Assembly: GCA_902792435.1 (NCBI GenBank)
Contig: CADAZN010000016.1
Coordinates: 1-52,402 of the forward strand
Reading direction: 5' to 3'
From: an uncultured Bacteroidales bacterium
Lineage (GTDB): Bacteria; Bacteroidota; Bacteroidia; Bacteroidales; Muribaculaceae
Length of the DNA stretch: 52,402 bases
Positions within the stretch are counted from its first letter, which is position 1, and every line of letters starts with the position of its first letter. Below, in pieces: positions 35,621 through 43,446 of the stretch. The position numbers were made by a program, and so were the translations under genes. The notes beneath the pieces are model-generated. The model searched no databases and was not told the origin of the DNA. It saw only the letters and a program-made list of their open reading frames with translations.

Positions 35621-35686
35621 TCTTGTTCTCTTGTCTCTTGTCCTCTTGTTTTCTTGTCCTCTTGTCCTCTTGTTTTCTTGTCCTCT
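35621..35686 (-). repeat. Octamer tandem repeat (AAGAGGAC/AAGAAAAC)
   Basis: On the minus strand units aagaggac and aagaaaac (ttcttgtcctcttg on the plus strand) alternate about eight times between pyrE and the SRPBCC-like gene. It begins about 30 bp after the pyrE stop codon. Confidence 0.85.
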
Positions 35687-35715
35687 AGAATCTCAAAAAC
35701 AATGAATTGTGCCTT

Positions 35716-36366
35716 TTAGTCGAGTTCTAGCGATGCTGGTGTCCAACTTGCAGGGTCGTCGTGCCAGATGTCAAACCGGCTCACATCCTCCTCCTTAATT
35801 CTGTCGCTGGCTAGAGCCGCCTCAATCATCGCATTATAGTTGGTCAAGGCAATAAGATCCAGGCCTTCGCGGTTGAATGTCGCAATAGCTTGATCAAACT
35901 CATAGGAGAACATAGTCACCATTCCCATCACATCGCCACCTGCCATTTGCATCTCGTGCAAGGCCTTGATAGCATTGTTTCCGGTTGACACCAGGTCCTC
36001 GATGAGAACCACACGCTGGCCCGGCTTAAAGTTGCCCTCTATCACGTTCTCGAGACCATGATCCTTGGCCTCGCCACGCACGTAGACAAATGGTAGTCCC
36101 AGAGTGTCGGCAACCAATGCTCCCATAGCGATAGACCCCATGGCCACACTCGCCACCACCTCGGCGCCCTCAAAGTTCTCGAGGATGAGTCTAGAGAGCT
36201 CCACCTTCAGGAAGCGTCGCACCTCGGGATAAGACAGTGTGATTTTGTTATCGTTATAGATGGGTGCTGTCCAGCCGTTACCCCACACGAAGGGGCGCTC
36301 GGGCTGAAGCATGATAGCATTAATTTTGAGCAATTTCTTTGCCAGTGTCAATTCTAAGGGTTCCAT
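35716..36366 (-). CDS. pyrE: Orotate phosphoribosyltransferase
   Basis: 216 residues from the Met at 36366 (MEPLELTLAKKLLKINAI), the normal family start; the frame extends 19 codons upstream with no family match. The PRPP-binding motif VVLIEDLVSTGNN is present, as is the substrate loop VRGEAKDHG. It converts orotate and PRPP to OMP in pyrimidine synthesis, the step before PyrF. With pyrH it is one of two pyrimidine genes in the window, but they are 11 kb apart and not in one operon. Confidence 0.95.
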   Translation of the reverse strand: MEPLELTLAKKLLKINAIMLQPERPFVWGNGWTAPIYNDNKITLSYPEVRRFLKVELSRLILENFEGAEVVASVAMGSIAMGALVADTLGLPFVYVRGEAKDHGLENVIEGNFKPGQRVVLIEDLVSTGNNAIKALHEMQMAGGDVMGMVTMFSYEFDQAIATFNREGLDLIALTNYNAMIEAALASDRIKEEDVSRFDIWHDDPASWTPASLELD

Positions 36367-36483
36367 TTTCAAGATTTTTCTTCGTTGACAATTATGATGC
36401 AAAATTAGTAAAAAACACTCCAAAAGCTAAAATAATTGATAATAAATTATAGGTTTTTAGTCATTTTTTGTAATTTTGCAATC

Positions 36484-37188
36484 ATGAAACCAACGAAATC
36501 AAGCAATAAGAAAAAACGGTCGGTTGCAATAATCGCACTGTTGAGCGTGGCTCTGATGGGACTTTTGGTCTATGCTTTGCCCGAACTCCAAGACCAATCA
36601 AAGCCCACGAGGGTGGTTGGCGGCAAGGCCAATGTTAAGCAAATCTACTTTTTTGACGACGTTAACGACACTCAGCTTGTGGCAGCTCAAGCCTACGGCA
36701 TACCCCCTTTGAAAACACGTGATGAGATCGACAGCCTCTTAATCGAGAAACTTTACAAAGTGGAGTCATCTAACTTGATGTATCTGGAGAAACTCACACA
36801 CTCGGTGCCCTATCTAACACCAAATGCCGGCCATCTGCTCGAGAACATAGCAATGAATTTCCAAGACAAGCTGCAAGACCGAGGGCTTGCTCAATATCAA
36901 ATCGTGGTGACATCGCTGCTGCGCACCGAAGACGACGTGCGACAGCTGCAACGGGTTAACAGCAATGCTGTGCGCAAGAGCTGCCACATGTATGGCACCA
37001 CTTTCGACATCGCCTACAACTGCTTCCAGCAGGTTGACTCGCAGCCCGACTTTGAGGGCGATGAAGCCTCGCACAAGGTGCTTGTCAACTTGCTTGGCGA
37101 GACTCTCAAGGAACTCCGGGACGACCACCGTTGCTACGTAAAATATGAGCGTCGTCAGCCTTGTTTCCACATCACTGCAAGATATTAA
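36484..37188 (+). CDS. DUF5715-family membrane-anchored protein with M15/DD-peptidase-like pattern
   Basis: 234 residues from the Met at 36484 (MKPTKSSNKKKRSVAIIALL); the longer frame to 36436 adds 16 residues that overlap the promoter. One N-terminal transmembrane helix (SVAIIALLSVALMGLLVYA) precedes a periplasmic domain. The pattern VTSLLRTEDDVRQLQ, CHMYGTTFDIAYN (His-x6-Asp) and QPCFHITARY resembles the zinc ligands of M15/Hedgehog-type peptidases, so a cell-wall peptidase role is possible. The -7 box TAATTTTG ends 6 nt before the start codon, so the mRNA may be leaderless. It is divergent from pyrE. Confidence 0.8.
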   Translation: MKPTKSSNKKKRSVAIIALLSVALMGLLVYALPELQDQSKPTRVVGGKANVKQIYFFDDVNDTQLVAAQAYGIPPLKTRDEIDSLLIEKLYKVESSNLMYLEKLTHSVPYLTPNAGHLLENIAMNFQDKLQDRGLAQYQIVVTSLLRTEDDVRQLQRVNSNAVRKSCHMYGTTFDIAYNCFQQVDSQPDFEGDEASHKVLVNLLGETLKELRDDHRCYVKYERRQPCFHITARY

Positions 37189-37252
37189 TTGGTTGCCCTT
37201 TCTTGAAACAATTATTATCCAATATATTAACCGTTTAAAAATAACACAAACT

Positions 37253-37936
37253 ATGAAAAAGTATTTAGCCGAAATGGTGGGCACTATGGTGCTCGTGCTA
37301 ATGGGCTGCGGAACAGCAGTCAGTCTTAACTGTGGTGCCGATACTGCATCGGTGGTTGGTACTGCTATGGCTTTTGGCCTTGCAGTTGTTGCTATGGCTT
37401 ACACCATTGGTGGCATTAGTGGTTGCCACATCAATCCTGCTATCACTCTGGGATGCTTCCTTACAAAGCGCATCAGTGCCAAAGACTGCGCAATGTACAT
37501 GGTTTTCCAGGTGATTGGCGCGTTTATTGGTTCGGCTTTGTTGTTTGCTTTTGTTAGCACCACAACAACCGACTTTGGCGGCACTACAACTGGAGCCAAC
37601 ACCGTGGCTGGCGCAGGCACTCAAATTGCCGGCCTGATTGTTGAGATTGTTCTCACTTGCGTGTTTGTCCTGGTGGTGCTTGGCGCTACTCACAAGACTA
37701 ACGGCGCAACTGGCAACTTTGCTGGCCTTGCCATTGGTTTGAGCTTGATTCTCATCCACTTGGTTGGCATTCACTACACTGGCACGAGTGTAAACCCAGC
37801 TCGCTCAATTGCTCCCGCAGTATTTGAAGGCGGGCAAGCTCTCACCGACCTTTGGGTATTTATCGTTGGTCCATTTGTTGGAGCAGCTCTTGCCGCTCTC
37901 ATCTGGAAGATTATTGAGCCCAAAGAGGCTGCTTGA
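37253..37936 (+). CDS. aqpZ: Aquaporin (MIP family, AqpZ-like water channel)
   Basis: 227 residues from the Met at 37253 (MKKYLAEMVGTMVLVLMGCG); the longer frame overlaps the DUF5715 gene and lacks family similarity. Six membrane helices are visible with two NPA boxes: GCHINPAITLG and GTSVNPARSIAP. The Arg after the second NPA and the His of LILIHLVG, in the fifth helix, match the water-selective filter. AqpZ moves water across the inner membrane. A hairpin terminator follows. Confidence 0.93.
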   Translation: MKKYLAEMVGTMVLVLMGCGTAVSLNCGADTASVVGTAMAFGLAVVAMAYTIGGISGCHINPAITLGCFLTKRISAKDCAMYMVFQVIGAFIGSALLFAFVSTTTTDFGGTTTGANTVAGAGTQIAGLIVEIVLTCVFVLVVLGATHKTNGATGNFAGLAIGLSLILIHLVGIHYTGTSVNPARSIAPAVFEGGQALTDLWVFIVGPFVGAALAALIWKIIEPKEAA

Positions 37937-37963
37937 TTTTGAACTTTAAAGACGAGTTAGATA

Positions 37964-37993
37964 AAATCCTTCACTTAACAAAGTGAGGGATTT
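37964..37993 (+). terminator. Terminator after aquaporin
   Basis: aaatccttcactt pairs with aagtgagggattt (one T-G pair) followed by TT, giving a plus-strand terminator 28 bp past the stop codon. Confidence 0.8.
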
Positions 37994-37995
37994 TT

Positions 37996-38027
37996 CTTGC
38001 ATATTAGGAAATGAGTTAGTATTTTTG
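37996..38027 (+). promoter_or_regulatory. Candidate promoter for the 38054 lipoprotein gene
   Basis: CTTG (37996-37999), 20-nt spacer, TATTTTTG (38020-38027). The -7 box fits exactly and the -33 is one base off. It sits just after the aquaporin terminator. Confidence 0.55.
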
Positions 38028-38053
38028 CAAAATAATAAAAACTAATAACTTTA

Positions 38054-38449
38054 ATGAAACAAAAACACATTTTATTTGTCATTGTAGCCATTGCATTGTT
38101 ATCGCTGGGATGCGCACCCAAGAAACAGGAGAAGCCTTCGCCATTGCTGGGCAAGGCCGAAGTGACAGCCACCGAGGCTGCCAAGAAGCTTGTGGCTGTC
38201 GACCACAGCGACACGCTGGCTATGCAAAACTGCATCCTGGAGGCCAAAGCTCTTCAAACCGAATTTCAGGTTGCCAACGATACCGCCGCCATCAACACCT
38301 TTAACCGCACATTCAAAGCTTATCTCCAAGAGAATGACCCCGAGCTTGCACGGGAGATATTTGTTGAGCGGCCCAAAGACCTGCCCAAAGACGAGTTTTG
38401 GGACGAATTTGAGCAGCTTGTCGAGGACTCTGTAATAGCAGAGAAGTAA
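38054..38449 (+). CDS. Small lipoprotein of unknown function
   Basis: 131 residues with a clean lipobox (IVAIALLSLGC, Cys20). The mature part is helical and acidic (AEVTATEAAKKLVAV, NTFNRTFKAYLQENDPELARE) and ends in VEDSVIAEK. I do not recognise a family. It is followed 45 bp later by another lipoprotein, with a repeat cluster spanning its stop codon. Confidence 0.75.
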   Translation: MKQKHILFVIVAIALLSLGCAPKKQEKPSPLLGKAEVTATEAAKKLVAVDHSDTLAMQNCILEAKALQTEFQVANDTAAINTFNRTFKAYLQENDPELAREIFVERPKDLPKDEFWDEFEQLVEDSVIAEK

Positions 38450-38474
38450 CAAGTGAGAAGTAACAAGTAACCAC
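38446..38474 (+). repeat. Short repeat (AAGTAACAAGTG words) spanning the stop codon of the 38054 gene
   Basis: gaagtaacaagt is followed by gagaagtaacaagtaac; the stop codon TAA of the lipoprotein gene lies in the first copy. Only about two units are present. Confidence 0.7.
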
Positions 38475-38494
38475 TAATAAACAACGTGTTTTTT

Positions 38495-39139
38495 ATGAAA
38501 TTCAAAAAACTAACTCTCGTAGCTGTGATGCTCGGTGTGATTACCCTGCTATCGAGCTGCCAACAAGGCAAGGAAAAAGGCATTGCCATGGCAGCCGACT
38601 TTGTCAAGGCATGGAACAGTGAGGGCGACAGCCTAAAGAGTCAAATAGAAAAAATCAATCTTTCGCTCGACAGTCTCACATTCAAGAGCCCGTTTGTCGA
38701 CGCCTTTATCGAAGAAGCTGGAAAGAGCGACAGCACGATAGCCCTTGCCGCCAAGGTGCTGCTTCAAGATGGCAATGACATCTCAAGCGACTTGTGTGAC
38801 GAGATTATCGACGGTCTCGCCGATGGCAAGCTAACCTACACCCAAGCCAACGCCAAGGTGATGCAACTCGCCGAGGTGTGCACTAAACTCAACAAGGAAG
38901 ACCTGAACAAGGCCTTTGGTGATATGCTCGACAAGCAGGCCGCTGGCCTCTCGCTCGACAAGCAGATGAAAGTGTATGGCAGCGCCACCACACCCGAAAA
39001 GCTGGGCAAGGCCCTAAAAGCCGACGCTCAAGCCCCTAATGCCGACAAAGACTTGATAAACCGACAAGTCGAAGCTCTCAAGAGCATATATAATGCCGAA
39101 GATTACAAAAAATTTATTGATTCTTATAATAACGACTGA
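38495..39139 (+). CDS. Helical lipoprotein of unknown function
   Basis: 214 residues from the Met at 38495 (MKFKKLTLVAVMLGVITLLSSCQ, lipobox LLSSC, Cys22); three codons upstream are probably not used. The mature protein is all-helical and rich in Asp, Lys and Leu (FVDAFIEEAGKSDSTIALAAK, KEDLNKAFGDMLDKQAAGL). No known domain is recognised. It ends 2 bp before the polyprenyl synthetase start, so it is translationally close to it and likely co-transcribed. Confidence 0.8.
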   Translation: MKFKKLTLVAVMLGVITLLSSCQQGKEKGIAMAADFVKAWNSEGDSLKSQIEKINLSLDSLTFKSPFVDAFIEEAGKSDSTIALAAKVLLQDGNDISSDLCDEIIDGLADGKLTYTQANAKVMQLAEVCTKLNKEDLNKAFGDMLDKQAAGLSLDKQMKVYGSATTPEKLGKALKADAQAPNADKDLINRQVEALKSIYNAEDYKKFIDSYNND

Positions 39140-39141
39140 TT

Positions 39142-40116
39142 ATGCACGACTACAATTATTACCTGCGCCTCGTGGAAGGGGCCGTCAACAACATAAACTA
39201 TCCCGCTCAGCCCGCTAACCTGTATGCACCCATTGCCTACACAATGAGGCAAGGTGGCAAACGCGTAAGGCCTGTTCTCACCCTCATGACTTGCGAAGCA
39301 ATGGGTGGAGACCCTGTAAAAGCAGTGAACGTTGCTCTAGGAATTGAGCTGTTTCACAACTTCACGCTCCTTCACGACGACGTGATGGACCGTGCCGACC
39401 TGCGTCGAGGACAGCCCACAGTGCACCGCAAGTGGAACGACAACGTGGCAATACTTAGCGGCGACACTATGCTCAACATGGCAGCACGTGCCATTTCGCA
39501 AGTTGACGACGACATCGTGCGCCCAATGGTCGACCTGTTTAACGACACAGCCATCAAGGTGTATGAGGGTCAGCAATATGACATGGACTTTGAGAAGCGC
39601 AACGATGTTACAGTCGACGAGTATATGAAGATGATTCGTCTCAAGACATCGGTGCTGCTAGGTTGCGCGTGCAAGGCTGGTGCACTTGTGGCACACACCG
39701 ACACCGAGAACGCCGACTCAATCTACAACATGGCGGTGAATCTGGGACTAGCGTTCCAGCTCCAGGACGACTACCTCGACGTGTGGGGCGACCCAGTCAC
39801 CTTTGGCAAGGAGATAGGCGGTGACATCGTCAACAACAAGAAGACATTCCTGCTCATCAACGCTATCGACCACTCGGCAGGCAACGATGCCATCGAGCTC
39901 AACCGATGGCTCAACGACACTAGCTCGCCCAAGCAGGAGAAAATCGCAGCTGTGACAGCCCTCTACGAGAAACTCGGCCTCAAAGACCTTGCGCGCAATG
40001 CTATCGTCAACTATTCGCACAACGCGCTCGACCTATTGCACGAGACTAAAATGAGCTATGATGCCTACAAGGTGTTTGAAGGCATTATCAACCGTCTCGT
40101 CGATCGCGAAAGCTAG
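39142..40116 (+). CDS. Polyprenyl synthetase (long-chain prenyl diphosphate synthase)
   Basis: 324 residues with both Asp-rich motifs: LHDDVMDRADLRRG (first, about 78-91) and LQDDYLDVWGDPVTFGKEIG (second, about 206-225), plus GGKRVRP near residue 38. It extends allylic diphosphates with IPP, most likely to the octa- or nonaprenyl chain of menaquinone; chain length cannot be read with certainty. No signal peptide. tatD follows 18 bp later and a repeat-like TTCTCAGTTTTTAG lies at its stop codon. Confidence 0.93.
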   Translation: MHDYNYYLRLVEGAVNNINYPAQPANLYAPIAYTMRQGGKRVRPVLTLMTCEAMGGDPVKAVNVALGIELFHNFTLLHDDVMDRADLRRGQPTVHRKWNDNVAILSGDTMLNMAARAISQVDDDIVRPMVDLFNDTAIKVYEGQQYDMDFEKRNDVTVDEYMKMIRLKTSVLLGCACKAGALVAHTDTENADSIYNMAVNLGLAFQLQDDYLDVWGDPVTFGKEIGGDIVNNKKTFLLINAIDHSAGNDAIELNRWLNDTSSPKQEKIAAVTALYEKLGLKDLARNAIVNYSHNALDLLHETKMSYDAYKVFEGIINRLVDRES

Positions 40117-40134
40117 TTCTCAGTTTTTAGTTTT

Positions 40135-40905
40135 ATGCTTGACTCGCACAGCCACATATATTGCAGCGATTTCGACGAAGATCGCCGCCAGGTGATAGTG
40201 CGCGCCCAGGAAGCTGGCGTGCGGCACATTATCCTTCCCAACGAGAACTTGCCGAGCGTGGAGCAGCTAGTTGCTGTGCGAGACGCATGGCCAGGCTATA
40301 TTTCTATCGCCCTGGGGCTGCATCCCGAGGATGTTGATGGCGACTTCGAGAGTCAACTCACAGCAATGCGCCCACTGCTCAACGAGCATCATCCAGTAGC
40401 AGTGGGCGAGATTGGCATCGACCTATATTGGGATGCCACATGGCGTGAGCAGCAAATGCAGGCACTCGACATCCAGCTGCACTGGTGCAAGGAACTTGAC
40501 ATCCCGTTCATCATCCACTGCCGCAACGCGCTCAACGAGATTCTGAGCGTGATGGACAACTTTGGCGAGCCGCTGCCGCAAGGCGTGTTCCATAGTTTTA
40601 CAGGCACTCCTGAGGAAGTGGAGAAAGTGCGAGAGCGTGGCGACTTCTACTTTGGCGTTAATGGCATCGTCACTTTCAAGAAAAGCAACGTCAAGGACAT
40701 CCTGCCTGTGGTGGGGCTCGACCGACTTCTGCTCGAAACCGACTCGCCTTATCTGGCTCCTGTGCCCAACCGAGGCAAGCGCAACGAGAGTGCCAATATT
40801 CCCCACATTTGCAACTTCATAGCCAATTACTTGGATATTGCCCCCGAAGAGGTGTCGCAAGCTACCGACCGCAACGCCATCGCCCTCTTTAACCTGAATA
40901 TTTAA
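40135..40905 (+). CDS. TatD-family metal-dependent DNase
   Basis: 256 residues. The family metal sites are DSHSHIY (residues 3-9), AVGEIGIDLYW (about 90-100), FIIHCRNAL, FHSFTG and LLLETDSPYLAP. TatD enzymes are 3'-5' exonucleases on DNA or RNA in the cytoplasm. It is likely co-transcribed with the polyprenyl synthetase upstream and the CotH gene 14 bp downstream. Confidence 0.93.
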   Translation: MLDSHSHIYCSDFDEDRRQVIVRAQEAGVRHIILPNENLPSVEQLVAVRDAWPGYISIALGLHPEDVDGDFESQLTAMRPLLNEHHPVAVGEIGIDLYWDATWREQQMQALDIQLHWCKELDIPFIIHCRNALNEILSVMDNFGEPLPQGVFHSFTGTPEEVEKVRERGDFYFGVNGIVTFKKSNVKDILPVVGLDRLLLETDSPYLAPVPNRGKRNESANIPHICNFIANYLDIAPEEVSQATDRNAIALFNLNI

Positions 40906-40919
40906 AAACGCACGTCTTA

Positions 40920-43028
40920 ATGACCAAGAAGAACACATTATTGACACTAGTATTGCTGGCTCTTGCAACTTTCGGCGCCAATGCGCTCAATATTCCCAAG
41001 GGCACATTCTACTTCGACAACTCATTCACCAAATACTCGGTGGTGAAGTTTGTCTTCGGCAGCTATTCCAACCCCGAGAGTTATGTGATGACGATGACCA
41101 GCGAGGGCGACAACCTGTGGAGCATCACCATCCCCGAGACTGTGACAGGAATGTACCGATATTGCTTCGCCGAGACTTCAATTCCCGACGGACAGCTCAA
41201 TGAAACATTTCCCGACTTGAAAGACCGCATAACATCACGCAATGAGATGCGTACCTCAACCTGCGAACTCTCTATCCCCGTGGGATGGGTTTTCACGCCC
41301 ACAAGCTGCGACAATTGGGCTATGGGAAGTTGGCAGAAACCAGGTGAGACAACATCCTACTCGGGCACCCTGCCAGTGATGTTTATCAACACCGAGAATT
41401 CTCAGCCCATAACCTCCAAGGAGGAATACATTTTTGCCTACTATTACATCGATAACATGGGCAACGAGGAGTTTGAGGACGTGGGGTCGGAGGATGCGCC
41501 GCAACCCTTGGAAATACGCGGACGAGGCAACTACACCTGGAGCGACTTCGACAAGAAACCCTATCGTCTAAAACTCGATGCCAAGACCTCATTGCTAGGC
41601 ATGAAGCGCAACAAGCATTGGGCATTGATGGCTAATGCCGACGACTACCTAGGAGGGCTGCGCAACACAGTGGGATATGAACTAAGCCGACGATTGGGGC
41701 TCGCGTGGACTCCATCACAACAGCCAGTGGAAGTGGTACTTAATGGTGACTACATTGGGCTGTATATGCTCACCGAGACAATACGCGTGGAGCCCGATCG
41801 AGTGAACGTAACCCAGCAAGCCGACTATGAGACTAGTCCCTTTGTTGTGAGTGGCGGATGGCTCGTGGAAATCGATAATTATCAAGAAGAAGAGCAAGTG
41901 CGCACTGTCGAGGGTAACGGCCAGAACATATTCTCCACCTACAAGTCGCCTGAGCACCTGAGCGACGAGCAACGCACCTATCTCACGGGGCTTATCAACG
42001 CCACCAATGCCGCCATCTATGTCAGCGACAAGAGCAACAACTCATGGGAGAACTACATCGACCCCGACACGCTGGCGTGCTTCTACATTGTGCAGGAGTT
42101 ACTCGATGACACCGAGTCGTTCCACGGCAGTTGTTTTTGGCACAAGGAGAACGGCAACAACGCAAAAATCATGTTCGGGCCAGTTTGGGACTTTGGTAAC
42201 GCTTACCACCGCACCCCCAACCGCTTCATCTATGACCGACCTGCATTCACACAAACATGGATTGGCGAGATTGCCAAGTTTCCGCATTTTCAGGAGATAG
42301 TGCTCAAGCACTGGAACAGGTTTGTGCTCTTTCACTACGATGAGATTGACGGCTTTATCGACGACTTCATCGATCAAATCCAGCAGGCGGCAATGAGCGA
42401 CGCTGCAAGGTGGCCACAATACGGGAACTCCGATATTATCAATGACCGCGAAACGTTCAAGAGCTACTTTCACAACAAGTACCGATGGCTTGCCAGCCAG
42501 TGGGGAGAACCCGAGAAAGTGCTTGGCGACGTGAATCTCGACGGAGCAGTTACCGCTGCCGATATCACCGCGCTCTATGACATCTTGCTTGGAACCATTT
42601 CGCCTGATGACCAGCTAATAGCTCTCGCCGATGTCAACAACGACGGCACACTCACTGCCGCCGACATAACACTGCTCTATGACATTCTCCTAGGCACCTA
42701 CCAGCCCGAGACCGGCATTGTCATCAACGTGCAGTGCGACACTGCGCCTTACCTTTACTCTTGGACCTATGTCAACGGGCACAACTACGTACTTAACGGA
42801 AACTGGCCAGGGACCCTTATGACCGAGACGCGAACAACAAGCGACGGCACAGTGTGGTGGACAAAACGATTTGACACGGAGTTTGACACTATCAACATCA
42901 TCTTTAATGCTGGCAACAGCCAACATCAAACAACCAACATCGAGGGCCTTACAACAGGTAATCACTATTTCATCTACGACGGCAACAAAACCTACCAAGA
43001 CGTCACCAATCAATACCACGATAAGTGA
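40920..43028 (+). CDS. Secreted CotH-kinase domain protein with dockerin and starch-binding-like module
   Basis: 702 residues with a signal peptide (MTKKNTLLTLVLLALATFGANA). An N-terminal carbohydrate-binding-like region is followed by a CotH kinase domain (IRGRGNYTWSDFDKKPYRLK near 197-216, GMKRNKHWALMANADD, MFGPVWDFGNAY near 418-429). A dockerin lies at about 535-597 (DVNLDGAVTAADITALYDIL and DVNNDGTLTAADITLLYDIL). The last 100 residues (SWTYVNGHNYVLNGNWPG, GNHYFIYDGN) resemble starch-binding module 26. CotH proteins in spore formers are protein kinases; in Bacteroidetes the role is unknown. The mix suggests a surface protein acting on glycan-bound substrates. Confidence 0.85.
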   Translation: MTKKNTLLTLVLLALATFGANALNIPKGTFYFDNSFTKYSVVKFVFGSYSNPESYVMTMTSEGDNLWSITIPETVTGMYRYCFAETSIPDGQLNETFPDLKDRITSRNEMRTSTCELSIPVGWVFTPTSCDNWAMGSWQKPGETTSYSGTLPVMFINTENSQPITSKEEYIFAYYYIDNMGNEEFEDVGSEDAPQPLEIRGRGNYTWSDFDKKPYRLKLDAKTSLLGMKRNKHWALMANADDYLGGLRNTVGYELSRRLGLAWTPSQQPVEVVLNGDYIGLYMLTETIRVEPDRVNVTQQADYETSPFVVSGGWLVEIDNYQEEEQVRTVEGNGQNIFSTYKSPEHLSDEQRTYLTGLINATNAAIYVSDKSNNSWENYIDPDTLACFYIVQELLDDTESFHGSCFWHKENGNNAKIMFGPVWDFGNAYHRTPNRFIYDRPAFTQTWIGEIAKFPHFQEIVLKHWNRFVLFHYDEIDGFIDDFIDQIQQAAMSDAARWPQYGNSDIINDRETFKSYFHNKYRWLASQWGEPEKVLGDVNLDGAVTAADITALYDILLGTISPDDQLIALADVNNDGTLTAADITLLYDILLGTYQPETGIVINVQCDTAPYLYSWTYVNGHNYVLNGNWPGTLMTETRTTSDGTVWWTKRFDTEFDTINIIFNAGNSQHQTTNIEGLTTGNHYFIYDGNKTYQDVTNQYHDK

Positions 43029-43081
43029 TGAGAGATGAGAGATGAGAGATGAGGGATGAGGGATGAGTGAGGAGGGATGAG
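43022..43081 (+). repeat. Heptamer tandem repeat (GAGATGA) starting at the CotH gene stop codon
   Basis: aagtgatgagagatgagag continues as four to six 7-nt units (gatgaga, gatgagg). The TGA stop of the CotH gene (43026-43028) is part of the first unit. Confidence 0.85.
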
Positions 43082-43112
43082 CATAAAGTGTGAAGTAGCC
43101 AGTCTCTGAAAA

Positions 43113-43446
43113 CTGACTACTGAAAACTATAAATTATATGATAATTTGCGGTCAATTCACGGTAATTTGTGTGAAAATACCAGGTCAATTGTCTATAATA
43201 CTCAAAAGCCGAATGGCTAAGAGAACAACACTTAATGAAAAAATATCTTGTCCTTAATTGTCGTAAAAAACTGACTACTAAAAACTATACATTATATGAT
43301 AATTTGCGGCCAATTCACGGCAATTTGTGTGAAAATACCGGGTCAATTGTCTATAATACTCAAAAGCCGAATGGCTAAGAAAACAACACTTAATGAAAAA
43401 ATATCTTGTCCTTAATTGTCGTAAAAAACTGACTACTGAAAACTAC
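43113..43446. repeat. 158-bp tandem duplication plus partial third unit in a convergent gap
   Basis: Unit 1 is 43113-43270, unit 2 is 43271-43428, and 43429-43446 repeats the first 18 bases, running into the porX stop codon. The units differ at about six positions, five of them transitions. Each holds a small hairpin (agccgaatggct). There is no long reading frame. The border word ctgactactgaaaact belongs to the same style of short repeats seen after other genes. The 43029-43442 gap contains nothing else that I recognise. Confidence 0.95.

Noticed and set aside
43113-43446. Tandem units taken as a CRISPR array
   Set aside because: The units are 158 bp, lack repeat-spacer alternation and no cas gene is in the window.
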